Notes under the pieces: generated by a model
The model's input: only the letters and a program-made list of their open reading frames with translations
The model's database searches: none
Told to the model about the DNA's origin: nothing
Shown: in pieces, positions 14,499 through 21,731 of the stretch
Layout: each line of letters opens with the position of its first letter
Numbering within the stretch: position 1 is the stretch's first letter
Source: a virus
Direction: 5' to 3' (one strand)
DNA length: 22,899 nucleotides
Virus record (IMG/VR): IMGVR_UViG_3300028361_000131
Span: 1 to 22,899 of that record
Translations under genes and position numbers: made by a program

Positions 14499-14511
14499 GT
14501 AACAAGTAGTT

Positions 14512-16467
14512 ATGAAACCGAAGAAAGCCCCAATTAAAATTTACGAACTCTTCTATGCAGATGGAGAAACATTCCAACCATCAGATACAGAAACCCTGGT
14601 TGTATCCAAGCACCTAGAATTGTTCAGACGTGCCCAGCAAGATAGAGACAGGTCATTCGCATACTTTGACGGTATGACATTGCTTGAGATGATTGAAGAC
14701 TCAGTCGAGAGAACAAGCTCAAACCTATACCTGAGAGATGGTATGGAAGATTGGCAGTCAGGATTCGACAGTGGATTCATTAGAACAAAGGTTCTTACAA
14801 TCGTTGGTAAGATAGTAGAGCAGCTACCTATCGCATCAGGTGTCCCAAGAGGAGAAGAGGATACACTACGAGCCCGCATCATCACAGACCTTTACCAGTA
14901 CACAGAAGAGCTAGACGAGTACGAGACATTCATGTCTTCGTTTGTGTTCGAGCTCATCGTTAAGGGTACAGCTATTGGACAGGAAGATGTAGAGTACACA
15001 AAGAAAAAGATTCGTGTTGTTAAAGGACATGGAGACGACATGACAGTAACAGAGAAGGTTATCAAGACAACTAGATTCTATTCTGAGCTTGTACCTCTAG
15101 AAGAGTTCTACCCAGCGACACTTGGTGTCATCGGAGTAGCAGCACAGCCATACGCATACAGACGAAAGCGGATGGACTTCATTGTCTTTAAAGAAAAGTT
15201 CGGACACTACAAGAAGGCAGAGCTAGTCTCTGGCAAGCAGTCGTCTATGTCAGAAGGTGGGTCAGAGCCATACTACATGGACTTCATCTCATCAGATGTA
15301 TCAGAAGGTAGTGTCGAAGTCATCTGGTTCTTTGACCCAATGAATGATGAGTTCATTATCACAGCTAACGGAATTTGGCTTAACCCTCTAGGTACCAAAG
15401 AAGAAGTACAACCTCTACCTTGGAACCATAAGGAGATGCCATTCTTCTCAGCTATCAATGAACCGTACGGCCAATTCTTTTATGGAAAGTCTACACCGAA
15501 CAGACTTAGTTCAATGTCTGATACACTCAACGTGTTGCAGAACATGATGATGGACCAGTCATTCCTGTCTATCTTTACACCTATCATCACCCAAGGGTTT
15601 GATGGATTTGAAGACGACTACCTAAGACCAGGGCGTAGAACTTCTATTGATACAGGTGGTGTCTCATTGAGCAACGCCATCATGCCACTACAGTTCCCAA
15701 CACCAACAGGTTTCCACCAATACATTCTTGAGTACACCAAGAGAATTATGGAAGAGTCCTCAGTGGATAAAATCTCTAGTGGTGGAGCAGGAGGAGGAGC
15801 AGATAGAACAACTGCCTTTGAAGTACAGCAAGCAGCCGCAGGAGTAGCCGCTATCTTGACAACTGTCGCACGTTATGTGAACACAGCTATCAAGAGAAAA
15901 GCTAATCTAAGAATCAAGAACATTCTACAGTTTGGTTTCCAACCTAACTCAACAATGGTTCCTGGTGTTATGGCAGAGACTGATACTACAAAACCTTTTG
16001 CAACCTTCTCATTTGCAGGAACAAAACTAAGTGACGGTACTAGAGGAACAAGAATCCTTGAACTGTACAAGAACTCAGAGAGTCTTCCAGCAAAAGAAAA
16101 CACAGACGCGAGAGCAGCAGTAACAGGACTTGAGAGAGGAGAGACCGTTGAGGTCACAGCAATCTCACCTGACTACATCAGAGATGGTGTGGACTACGAC
16201 ATCATCCTAGGACTAGACCCTAAGCGAGAACGCTCATCACTAGCGGAGCAAGGACTCTTATTGAATCAAATCCAAACACTGGCAGCAGTGGGTGGAGACA
16301 GAGTCAACCTAGATGAACCGCTAACTAAGTTAGCTATCTCAATGGGACTAGACCCTACTAAGATTATAAATGAAGAGCAGCCTCAAGCTCCTGAAGAAGA
16401 AGCCCCAGGACCACAGGGTGCAGCAGCTCAAGCAATGGGAGCAGCCCAGCGTCAAGCAGCAGTCTAA
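14512..16467 (+). CDS. Portal protein
   Basis: Forms the ring at the capsid vertex through which DNA enters and leaves. At 651 residues it is in the range for large portals. The N-terminal half is mixed alpha/beta. Around residues 320-390, the segment SMSDTLNVLQNMMMDQSFLS and the following loop resemble the stem and crown-side region of portals. The C-terminus is Ala/Pro/Gln-rich (QAPEEEAPGPQGAAAQAMGA), a common disordered tail. It follows the terminase genes and precedes scaffold and capsid, the classic order. The leader contains AAGTAACAAGTAGTT, a near copy of the leader of the first gene in this operon, instead of a Shine-Dalgarno site. Confidence 0.82.
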   Translation: MKPKKAPIKIYELFYADGETFQPSDTETLVVSKHLELFRRAQQDRDRSFAYFDGMTLLEMIEDSVERTSSNLYLRDGMEDWQSGFDSGFIRTKVLTIVGKIVEQLPIASGVPRGEEDTLRARIITDLYQYTEELDEYETFMSSFVFELIVKGTAIGQEDVEYTKKKIRVVKGHGDDMTVTEKVIKTTRFYSELVPLEEFYPATLGVIGVAAQPYAYRRKRMDFIVFKEKFGHYKKAELVSGKQSSMSEGGSEPYYMDFISSDVSEGSVEVIWFFDPMNDEFIITANGIWLNPLGTKEEVQPLPWNHKEMPFFSAINEPYGQFFYGKSTPNRLSSMSDTLNVLQNMMMDQSFLSIFTPIITQGFDGFEDDYLRPGRRTSIDTGGVSLSNAIMPLQFPTPTGFHQYILEYTKRIMEESSVDKISSGGAGGGADRTTAFEVQQAAAGVAAILTTVARYVNTAIKRKANLRIKNILQFGFQPNSTMVPGVMAETDTTKPFATFSFAGTKLSDGTRGTRILELYKNSESLPAKENTDARAAVTGLERGETVEVTAISPDYIRDGVDYDIILGLDPKRERSSLAEQGLLLNQIQTLAAVGGDRVNLDEPLTKLAISMGLDPTKIINEEQPQAPEEEAPGPQGAAAQAMGAAQRQAAV

Positions 16468-16476
16468 TAAAACTAT

Positions 16477-16773
16477 ATGATTGAGAAAGCGTTGAACAAA
16501 CTTGGTTACTACAAGGCAACCATTCACAAGAACATGAAGGTTAGTGAGGCAGAAATCTTTGAGGTGTTCAGAACCTACGGGGGCACAAAGCACTTCAAGA
16601 CTTTACTACACAACCTTTCAGAGAGAGACAGAGACTTGTACTTCCAAGCATCATGCGACGAAGACAGAAGAAAAATTAGGGGGGCCTACGAACGAACACA
16701 ATACTTTATATCCTTAATCCAAAAATCAAATGACCAACCAAAAGCCGACAGCAAACCAGAAAGAAAAAGATAG
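16477..16773 (+). CDS. Unknown protein, 98 residues
   Basis: Starts MIEKALNKLGYYKATIHKNM. It is mostly helical and charged, with a middle segment SERDRDLYFQASCDEDRRKI and a hydrophilic basic tail (QPKADSKPERKR). It starts 9 bases after the portal stop and its last 44 bases overlap the 42-residue gene in another frame. It could be a small head or packaging accessory protein. No family was recognised. Confidence 0.65.
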   Translation: MIEKALNKLGYYKATIHKNMKVSEAEIFEVFRTYGGTKHFKTLLHNLSERDRDLYFQASCDEDRRKIRGAYERTQYFISLIQKSNDQPKADSKPERKR

Positions 16774-16858
16774 TTACGAAGACCCATTTGAAAGTGAAGC
16801 CCCTGTATCCGCGAAGGTCGCCGTCATTGGAGAGACTTGTACTTCATGCGAAGGCTAG
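16730..16858 (+). CDS. 42-residue peptide ending CTSCEG, resembles ribonucleotide reductase alpha tail
   Basis: The frame encodes MTNQKPTANQKEKDSYEDPF and ends VAVIGETCTSCEG, with Cys37 and Cys40. Class I reductase alpha subunits end in a flexible tail with a Cys-x-x-Cys pair that re-reduces the active site, often after a Glu and with only one or two residues beyond. This peptide has that shape and lies 3 bases before the reductase beta gene, but no alpha gene is visible here. It may be a detached or remnant alpha C-terminus, or an unrelated small redox peptide. It overlaps the preceding gene by 44 bases. Confidence 0.5.
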   Translation: MTNQKPTANQKEKDSYEDPFESEAPVSAKVAVIGETCTSCEG

Positions 16859-16861
16859 CTC

Positions 16862-17842
16862 GTGAGTTCTATATTTGAAAAGCGAACTAATCTAAAGCCA
16901 TCTGAGTACCCAGAACTATTAGAATACACCGATGCTATTCGGCATTCTTACTGGGTTCACTCAGAGTTTAACTACACATCAGACGTAAACGATTTCTATT
17001 CCAACATAACTCAATCAGAGAGAAGCGCTATCACCAAGACAATGCTAGCTATCTCACAGATTGAAGTTGCTGTAAAAGGATTTTGGGGAGACGTTTACAA
17101 GAAGATGCCTAAGCCAGAGATAGGTTCTGTAGGGGCTACGTTTGCAGAATCAGAGGTAAGACATGCAGACGCATACGCAAACTTGATTGAGCTGCTCGGA
17201 CTTAACTCTGAGTTTGCAACCATCAATGAAGTACCTGCGATAAAGAAAAGAGTAGAGTACCTTGACGATACAATCCGTCTTGCTCACTCAGAAACAAACG
17301 AGGATTACATCAAGTCAGTTATCTTGTTCTCAGTATTCATTGAACACGTATCTCTCTTTTCTCAATTCCTAATCATGATGGGATTCAACAAGTACAAGAA
17401 TCAATTCAAAGGAATTAGTAACGCTGTTGAAGCAACCAGCAAGGAGGAACAGCTACACGGAATGTTCGGCATAGAGCTGGTCAATATAGTCAAGAAAGAA
17501 AACCCTGAGTGGTTTACAGAAGAACTAAGCCAGGAGTTACTTGTCGCTTGTCACAAGGCCTACGATGCAGAGAAAGAAATAGTAGAGTGGATACTGGAAG
17601 AAGGAGAGCTAGACTTCCTAAGCAAGGAAGAGATACTAGAGTTTATCAAAGATAGATTCAACAGGTCTGCCTTAGCCCTTGACTTCCCACAGCCATTTGA
17701 AACAGACATAAAAATCCTAGAGGCAACCGATTGGTTCGACACTGAAGTGCTAACAACCAAGCACACAGACTTCTTTTATAAGAGAAGTACGAACTACAGT
17801 AAGAAGCTTGCACCAGTTACATCAGCAGACCTGTTTGACTAA
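16862..17842 (+). CDS. nrdB: Class I ribonucleotide reductase beta subunit
   Basis: Houses the dimetal site and radical for making deoxynucleotides. Ligands appear in the usual order: Glu68 (SQIEVAVKGFW), Glu98-x-x-His101 (ESEVRHADAY), Glu161 (VFIEHVSLF) and Glu196-x-x-His199 (EEQLHGMFG). Tyr105 sits in the radical position, four residues after His101. The first ligand is Glu where many class Ia/Ib enzymes have Asp. The length of 326 is nearer NrdF than E. coli NrdB. The C-terminus ends acidic (SADLFD), as needed for docking to alpha. The start is GTG, with AAGG 7 bases upstream, one of few Shine-Dalgarno-like sites here. Its place inside the virion operon suggests late nucleotide supply. Confidence 0.93.
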   Translation: MSSIFEKRTNLKPSEYPELLEYTDAIRHSYWVHSEFNYTSDVNDFYSNITQSERSAITKTMLAISQIEVAVKGFWGDVYKKMPKPEIGSVGATFAESEVRHADAYANLIELLGLNSEFATINEVPAIKKRVEYLDDTIRLAHSETNEDYIKSVILFSVFIEHVSLFSQFLIMMGFNKYKNQFKGISNAVEATSKEEQLHGMFGIELVNIVKKENPEWFTEELSQELLVACHKAYDAEKEIVEWILEEGELDFLSKEEILEFIKDRFNRSALALDFPQPFETDIKILEATDWFDTEVLTTKHTDFFYKRSTNYSKKLAPVTSADLFD

Positions 17843-17856
17843 ATGTGAGTTTGCTA

Positions 17857-17884
17857 TTGACACATCTTTAATAGATGTTATAAT
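17857..17884 (+). promoter_or_regulatory. Sigma-70 promoter for RNA C and the scaffold-capsid genes
   Basis: TTGACA (17857-17862), a 16-base spacer and TATAAT (17879-17884), beginning 14 bases after the reductase stop. Start expected near 17891. Confidence 0.8.
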
Positions 17885-17890
17885 ATACCA

Positions 17891-18075
17891 TGTACTGCGA
17901 CCCTCGGCAGTGCACCCGTTACGAAAGTAACACCCAACTCTTATGAGTAGGGTGATGGACACCTGCAAAATGAGTCAGACATCCATCACCTTGCTCGTAA
18001 AATTTACGACGTAAGCGTATTAGGAGGAAACTCCCTCACCATACTGGACTCGACCAGTCGCGGGCATTGCCGCGT
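17891..18075 (+). ncRNA. Structured RNA C, about 185 nt, scaffold-gene leader or separate RNA
   Basis: Immediately after a strong promoter, the sequence is a chain of hairpins: GTACTGC/GCAGTGC (17892-17913, with a U-G wobble only on the plus strand); GTTAC-GAAA-GTAAC (17918-17931); CCC-A-ACTC/GAGT-A-GGG (17933-17952); GGTGATGGA/TCCATCACC (17951-17959/17982-17990); TCGTAA/TTACGA (17995-18009); GGAG-GAAA-CTCC (18023-18034); ACTGG/CCAGT (18043-18058); CGCGG/CCGCG (18059-18074). Two are GNRA tetraloops. There is no T-run, so transcription probably continues into the scaffold gene about 40 bases on. It may be a processed RNA, a leader controlling the capsid genes, or an RNA with a packaging role. 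The class was not recognised. Confidence 0.6.
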
Positions 18076-18115
18076 CAACAAGTGTATTAACATAAGGGGG
18101 TGAGAAAAAAAGATA

Positions 18116-18745
18116 ATGACAGAGGACGAAATCAAAGCATTGCAAGACGCCAAGGCAGCAACTGATGTAGAACTTGCAGAAGCTAGAGAAGCCGCGAGAG
18201 TGGCAACCGAAGCAGCAGGTAAATCCAAAGCAGACGTAGACAAGATTGTCGCGGAGCTAACGGAGGAACGTCGGAAGAAGCAAGAGGTAATTGACAAAGC
18301 AAAATTAACAAGCGGAGAAGTAGATGTTAATGACCTTGTAACCCAGGCATTCAACAAAAGAGAAGGCGAGAGACGCACATCTGATTTTAACCAGGCGATG
18401 ACAGAGTTCAAGAACTCTAAGACTGAGTTCACAGCAGATGCAGCAGGACTTGTTTACTCTAGGTTTGAAGATGGACTCAAGAGATTTAACTTCTCAGATG
18501 TAGAGACCAAAGAACAAATGAAAGAAAGACTTGAAGAAGCCTATAGGTTCCTCAAGCCTTCAAGTGAAGCAGCAGAACAGACTTACTTAGGAAACTCAAG
18601 TAACCCAGCACCAGTACCTCAAGCAAACCCAAGTCAGTCATTGGCTGAACAGAAAGTTCTTGAATCAACTGGTATGGATAAAGAGAAGTACAGCAAGCTA
18701 AAGAGTAAGTACGGTGATGCGTTCACTAGTCTAGGTCTAGACTAA
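18116..18745 (+). CDS. Probable capsid scaffold protein
   Basis: Scaffolds guide capsid assembly and leave before or during DNA filling. This 209-residue protein is helical and charged, with an N-terminal coiled coil (about 1-65, Ala/Glu/Lys-rich, LAEAREAARVATEAAGKSKA), a Phe-rich middle and a Pro/Asn/Gln linker (NPAPVPQANPSQS). A short C-terminal helical end follows, as scaffolds often use to bind coat protein. It lies before the coat genes, as expected. AGGGGGTG lies 13 bases before the ATG, a possible but distant ribosome site. The call rests on composition and position. Confidence 0.68.
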   Translation: MTEDEIKALQDAKAATDVELAEAREAARVATEAAGKSKADVDKIVAELTEERRKKQEVIDKAKLTSGEVDVNDLVTQAFNKREGERRTSDFNQAMTEFKNSKTEFTADAAGLVYSRFEDGLKRFNFSDVETKEQMKERLEEAYRFLKPSSEAAEQTYLGNSSNPAPVPQANPSQSLAEQKVLESTGMDKEKYSKLKSKYGDAFTSLGLD

Positions 18746-18770
18746 CTCCAAAACTAAACAAAGAATTACA

Positions 18771-19286
18771 ATGATTCAAAAAACAGGAACACTTGGTAAT
18801 GCTGGAGGTCCACTTTTAGTAGACCGAGTTCTTGCTAACTCTCTTGTAGTAGCCACAGGTTACTCAATGAAGACTGTCTCAGGTTTCGCAACACTAGGTA
18901 CAACTGGTGCACGAGTACTAGGACACATCGAAGGGTTAGTAGGTAAGGACGGCCTATCACCAATTGTAGATGGAAGTTACAAGAGTAACATCGGTGAGAC
19001 AATCACTCTGGCTTCTGACAACCAAACGGTAGCAGGAGTACGAGCTCGAATGGACGTAGACACACGTTCACTTTACACAGCAGAACTAGACGCAGCTATT
19101 GGGACAACCTCAACAGCAGGTGGTTCAGGTGCTGCTGGAAAGAACTTCGACCTCGCAGATAAAGATACGCTTGACGAAAGTACATCAGCAGAGACCGTAG
19201 CACAGTACTACTCTCACGGAGTAGACAGAAACGATACAGCTAATGTTATCGTGAACATCTTAGAATCTGAGGTATTTGGCTTCTAA
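18771..19286 (+). CDS. Probable head decoration or stabilisation protein
   Basis: The 171-residue protein is Gly/Ala/Thr-rich and low in Cys, with beta-strand character (SLVVATGYSMKTVSGFATLG, SNIGETITLASDNQTVAGVR). A glycine-rich loop (TSTAGGSGAAGKN) precedes an acidic C-terminal part. It is placed directly between scaffold and major capsid gene, where small decoration proteins such as phage lambda gpD lie. No sequence motif proves it; an unrelated structural protein is the main alternative. Confidence 0.55.
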   Translation: MIQKTGTLGNAGGPLLVDRVLANSLVVATGYSMKTVSGFATLGTTGARVLGHIEGLVGKDGLSPIVDGSYKSNIGETITLASDNQTVAGVRARMDVDTRSLYTAELDAAIGTTSTAGGSGAAGKNFDLADKDTLDESTSAETVAQYYSHGVDRNDTANVIVNILESEVFGF

Positions 19287-19313
19287 TTAACAACCCAACT
19301 TAAATAATTTAAT

Positions 19314-20288
19314 ATGATTGAAACAAGAAGTAAGTGGGGTGAATTGATTAAAGGTGTAGGTATCGAAATCTTGGAAATGTTTGACCAAGGTACAGAACTA
19401 TACACACCAGGAATCTCAGCCCTATTAAAAATGGAATCATCTGACGTTGGACAAAAGTCTTTCTCAGGTAAGGTTTCAGAAAACAGAATCACTCGTAAAG
19501 ACGAAGGTGATTCAACTGACGAACTTAACAGATACCGAACTTACCTAACACAGGTAGACTACTCAGCATACGCTGCTAAGATTGAAGTGACCCGTGAGAA
19601 CATCATGGACCGTGACTTCTCTGCACAGCTTGATGAGGCATCTGACATTGGACGGGCATCTAACTTCTCGCAAGACGAAGCTGGTATCCAACTATTCAAT
19701 GGTGGGTTCACAACTAGAAAAGAAGATATCAAAGGATATCGTTACCAGTACTACGGAGATGCTGTGCCTACTTTCAGTACGCAACACCCTTCAGCAGTAC
19801 CAGGGACTTCTAGTCAAAGTAACGCTTCAGGAAGTGGAGCAGTACTATCAGAAGCTAACCTAGAAACTGGTCGTCTGTCATTGCGAAAGCAAACTACAGA
19901 TGCTGGTGGACCACTTACTATGGGAGGTTCGGAAACACTTGTGCTTCCTATCGCCCTAGAAAAGACAGGTCGTCAGATTACTGAGTCAGAAAGAATTCCT
20001 AACGGAACTGACAATAACGAAATCAACGTGTACCAAGGTGCAATCGGAATGGCTACATCAGTCCTCATGGATGAAATCCACGGAGGTTCTGACCTTTCAT
20101 GGTTCCTAGTAGTACCAGGTGCAACTAAGTTCATCCACGATGTTCGAGAAGGAATGTCACCATGGACTGAAGTTGATGAAGACAAAAAGACATTGACCGT
20201 AGGTATGTACGGACGATGGGCGAACTACACCAAGGACTGGAGACGAGCATACGGCTCAACAGGACTCGGAACTACTTACAGTGCGTAA
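19314..20288 (+). CDS. Major capsid protein
   Basis: Builds the icosahedral shell. The 324-residue protein follows scaffold and decoration genes. Residues 1-95 form a helical N-terminus with ELYTPGISALLKMESSDVGQ, and DYSAYAAKIEVTRENIMDRD is a likely spine-helix region. The segment ALEKTGRQITESERIPNGTD and WFLVVPGATKFIHDVREGMS fit the peripheral domain, where coat proteins carry a LVVP-type strand. The end MYGRWANYTKDWRRAYGSTG is aromatic and basic, as in several HK97-fold coats. A Ser/Gly-rich loop lies near 163-175. Family assignment below HK97-like is not possible by eye. It has an A/T-rich leader without a ribosome site. Confidence 0.75.
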   Translation: MIETRSKWGELIKGVGIEILEMFDQGTELYTPGISALLKMESSDVGQKSFSGKVSENRITRKDEGDSTDELNRYRTYLTQVDYSAYAAKIEVTRENIMDRDFSAQLDEASDIGRASNFSQDEAGIQLFNGGFTTRKEDIKGYRYQYYGDAVPTFSTQHPSAVPGTSSQSNASGSGAVLSEANLETGRLSLRKQTTDAGGPLTMGGSETLVLPIALEKTGRQITESERIPNGTDNNEINVYQGAIGMATSVLMDEIHGGSDLSWFLVVPGATKFIHDVREGMSPWTEVDEDKKTLTVGMYGRWANYTKDWRRAYGSTGLGTTYSA

Positions 20289-20304
20289 GCTAGTTGTTAC
20301 ATTC

Positions 20305-20322
20305 AGGGGCTTTACAGCCCTT
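20305..20322 (+). terminator. Hairpin after the capsid gene, weak terminator or processing site
   Basis: AGGGGCT-TTAC-AGCCCTT forms 7 pairs including one G-U on the plus strand. There is no T-run, so complete termination is unlikely. It may attenuate or stabilise the capsid message relative to the genes that follow. Confidence 0.4.
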
Positions 20323-20364
20323 GGAGTGTGACCATTAGGACACAGAAATAATTGCAATTATCAT

Positions 20365-20583
20365 ATGAAAAATCTAAAAGTATTTAACCCTACCGAAGAG
20401 AACCTAAGAACAGTTTATCTCGGAGAGGAGTACAAGATTAAGTCTAAAGCAACAGAAACTTTTGAAGCGACACTTGCTAAAAGATTTATCGAAACATACC
20501 CGTTCCTAGAACTGGTAGAAGAAAAAGAAGTGACTGAAAAGTCAAGCGTATTAAAGGAAGTTATCAAAACTAAAACTAAGTAA
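20365..20583 (+). CDS. Small structural-module protein, 72 residues, unknown
   Basis: Starts MKNLKVFNPTEENLRTVYLG. A short beta-rich first half is followed by a Glu/Lys-rich tail (VTEKSSVLKEVIKTKTK). Small proteins at this position, just after the capsid gene, are often connector or chaperone-type. No motif was recognised, so the role is inferred from position only. It ends 2 bases before the next start. Confidence 0.55.
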   Translation: MKNLKVFNPTEENLRTVYLGEEYKIKSKATETFEATLAKRFIETYPFLELVEEKEVTEKSSVLKEVIKTKTK

Positions 20584-20585
20584 TC

Positions 20586-20987
20586 ATGTATCCAAACGTA
20601 TACAGTAACCAGACAACTCGCAAAGCATTTGATGCAGTGACACTTAGTGGTACAGCATCTGACAACCGTTACGAGTTTGGTACGGAAGGGTTCAGCAAGT
20701 TGACAGTAGACTTAGGCTACGCGATGGGTGGAGGAGAGTCTGCTAACAAGCTAGCCTTTACTCTAGAGCATTCACCTGATGGTGGAGTCAATTGGTTCAG
20801 CCTAGTCATTGACAGTACGTCAACTACCTCAGAGATAACCCCACGAGTGTGGGAGATTACAGGGACAAACAACCTCAGTGTCATCGTTGACATTGCCTAC
20901 AAGCTTATGCGTATCTCCCTAACAGAATCAGGAGTCGCAACAACAGCAGGAACAGCCAGTGTATTTTACACAATCTCTGGTAACTAA
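20586..20987 (+). CDS. Probable virion protein, 133 residues, beta-rich
   Basis: Starts MYPNVYSNQTTRKAFDAVTL. Repeated strands (LAFTLEHSPDGGVNWFSLVI, LSVIVDIAYKLMRISLTESG, GTASVFYTISGN) and many Ser, Thr and Gly suggest a beta-sandwich structural protein. LEHSPDGGVNWFSL resembles the short repeat-like element SxDGGxxW found in some tail or fibre proteins. It is compactly placed, 2 bases after the 72-residue gene. It is likely a neck or tail component, but no family is certain. Confidence 0.6.
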   Translation: MYPNVYSNQTTRKAFDAVTLSGTASDNRYEFGTEGFSKLTVDLGYAMGGGESANKLAFTLEHSPDGGVNWFSLVIDSTSTTSEITPRVWEITGTNNLSVIVDIAYKLMRISLTESGVATTAGTASVFYTISGN

Positions 20988-20998
20988 CAAATAAAAAA

Positions 20999-21730
20999 AT
21001 GAAGAACCCAACAATACTGAAAGGTGAGTTGAGTCTTCTTCGAGCAGACAAGTCAGCAGTCATCACGGAATTACGGAAGTCAAGTACCCTATTGAAGAAA
21101 GAAAAGGAAGCAATCAATGAGCTTGAACTGAAGCGTGAAGGAGTGAGGATTGAGATTCTAGAAGAAGTAGCACGACTCGACAAGTTAAAGAGCCGTGCTA
21201 TTTTTGTAAGAGATGAACTTAAGGAACTAACACAGAGCCTTAAGAACAGAGAGAATCAGGATGAAGTGTCTAGCGTAAGAAGTGCTCAAGAAAGAAAACT
21301 ACACCTTGGACGTATCAAAGATTTGAACGAACAGGAGGAGGAAGTAATCGGTGAAGTCAGTAGGCTCAAGAGCTTGTATGACAAGAACTCTGCTACCTTT
21401 AATAAGCATGAGTCAGAAAGAATGGTAAAGCTAAGAGCACTTGATGCTGAGCTATTGAACAAGTCTAGTGAACTCTTTAAAGTTGAGCTCAGTCTTGAGA
21501 AGCGTACTGAAGAAGAATATAAGCTTACCAAGTCTAGGCTCAAGAGAGAGGACAAGATTAGGTTAAGAGAGAAGAACCTGGATGCTAAAGAAGTATCACT
21601 CGGTAAGAGGGAAGAGGATTTAATAACAATGTCTAAAGACATGACAATCGTTTACGGACGATTGAAGGAAATGTATTCAAGGGAACATCCTGATGTGAAC
21701 CTAGACAAGCTAATCCTTAACGCTTTATAA
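20999..21730 (+). CDS. Long coiled-coil protein, 243 residues
   Basis: Almost the whole protein from about 5 to 215 is charged heptad-like sequence (LLKKEKEAINELELKREGVR, EEVIGEVSRLKSLYDKNSAT). A short C-terminal helix ends VNLDKLILNAL. Such proteins occur as tail or fibre stalks, tape-measure-like spacers or assembly helpers. It follows small virion genes and precedes the fibre gene by 1 base, so it may form the shaft carrying that fibre. The exact role is unknown. Confidence 0.65.
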   Translation: MKNPTILKGELSLLRADKSAVITELRKSSTLLKKEKEAINELELKREGVRIEILEEVARLDKLKSRAIFVRDELKELTQSLKNRENQDEVSSVRSAQERKLHLGRIKDLNEQEEEVIGEVSRLKSLYDKNSATFNKHESERMVKLRALDAELLNKSSELFKVELSLEKRTEEEYKLTKSRLKREDKIRLREKNLDAKEVSLGKREEDLITMSKDMTIVYGRLKEMYSREHPDVNLDKLILNAL

Positions 21731-21731
21731 T

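Noticed and set aside
17891-18075. RNase P RNA or tmRNA
   Set aside because: GGAGGAAACTCC superficially recalls the RNase P GAGGAAAG motif, but here it is just a GNRA hairpin, and no other conserved RNase P or tmRNA blocks were found.
21286-21642. 118-codon minus-strand open frame
   Set aside because: Antisense shadow of the coiled-coil gene; Ser/Leu-rich composition is what reversed Glu/Lys codons produce.
480-21730. Reassigned TGA codon
   Set aside because: Long genes are uninterrupted under the standard code and use TGG freely; extending the amidotransferase past its TGA meets further TGAs in a shadow frame, so TGA is a real stop.
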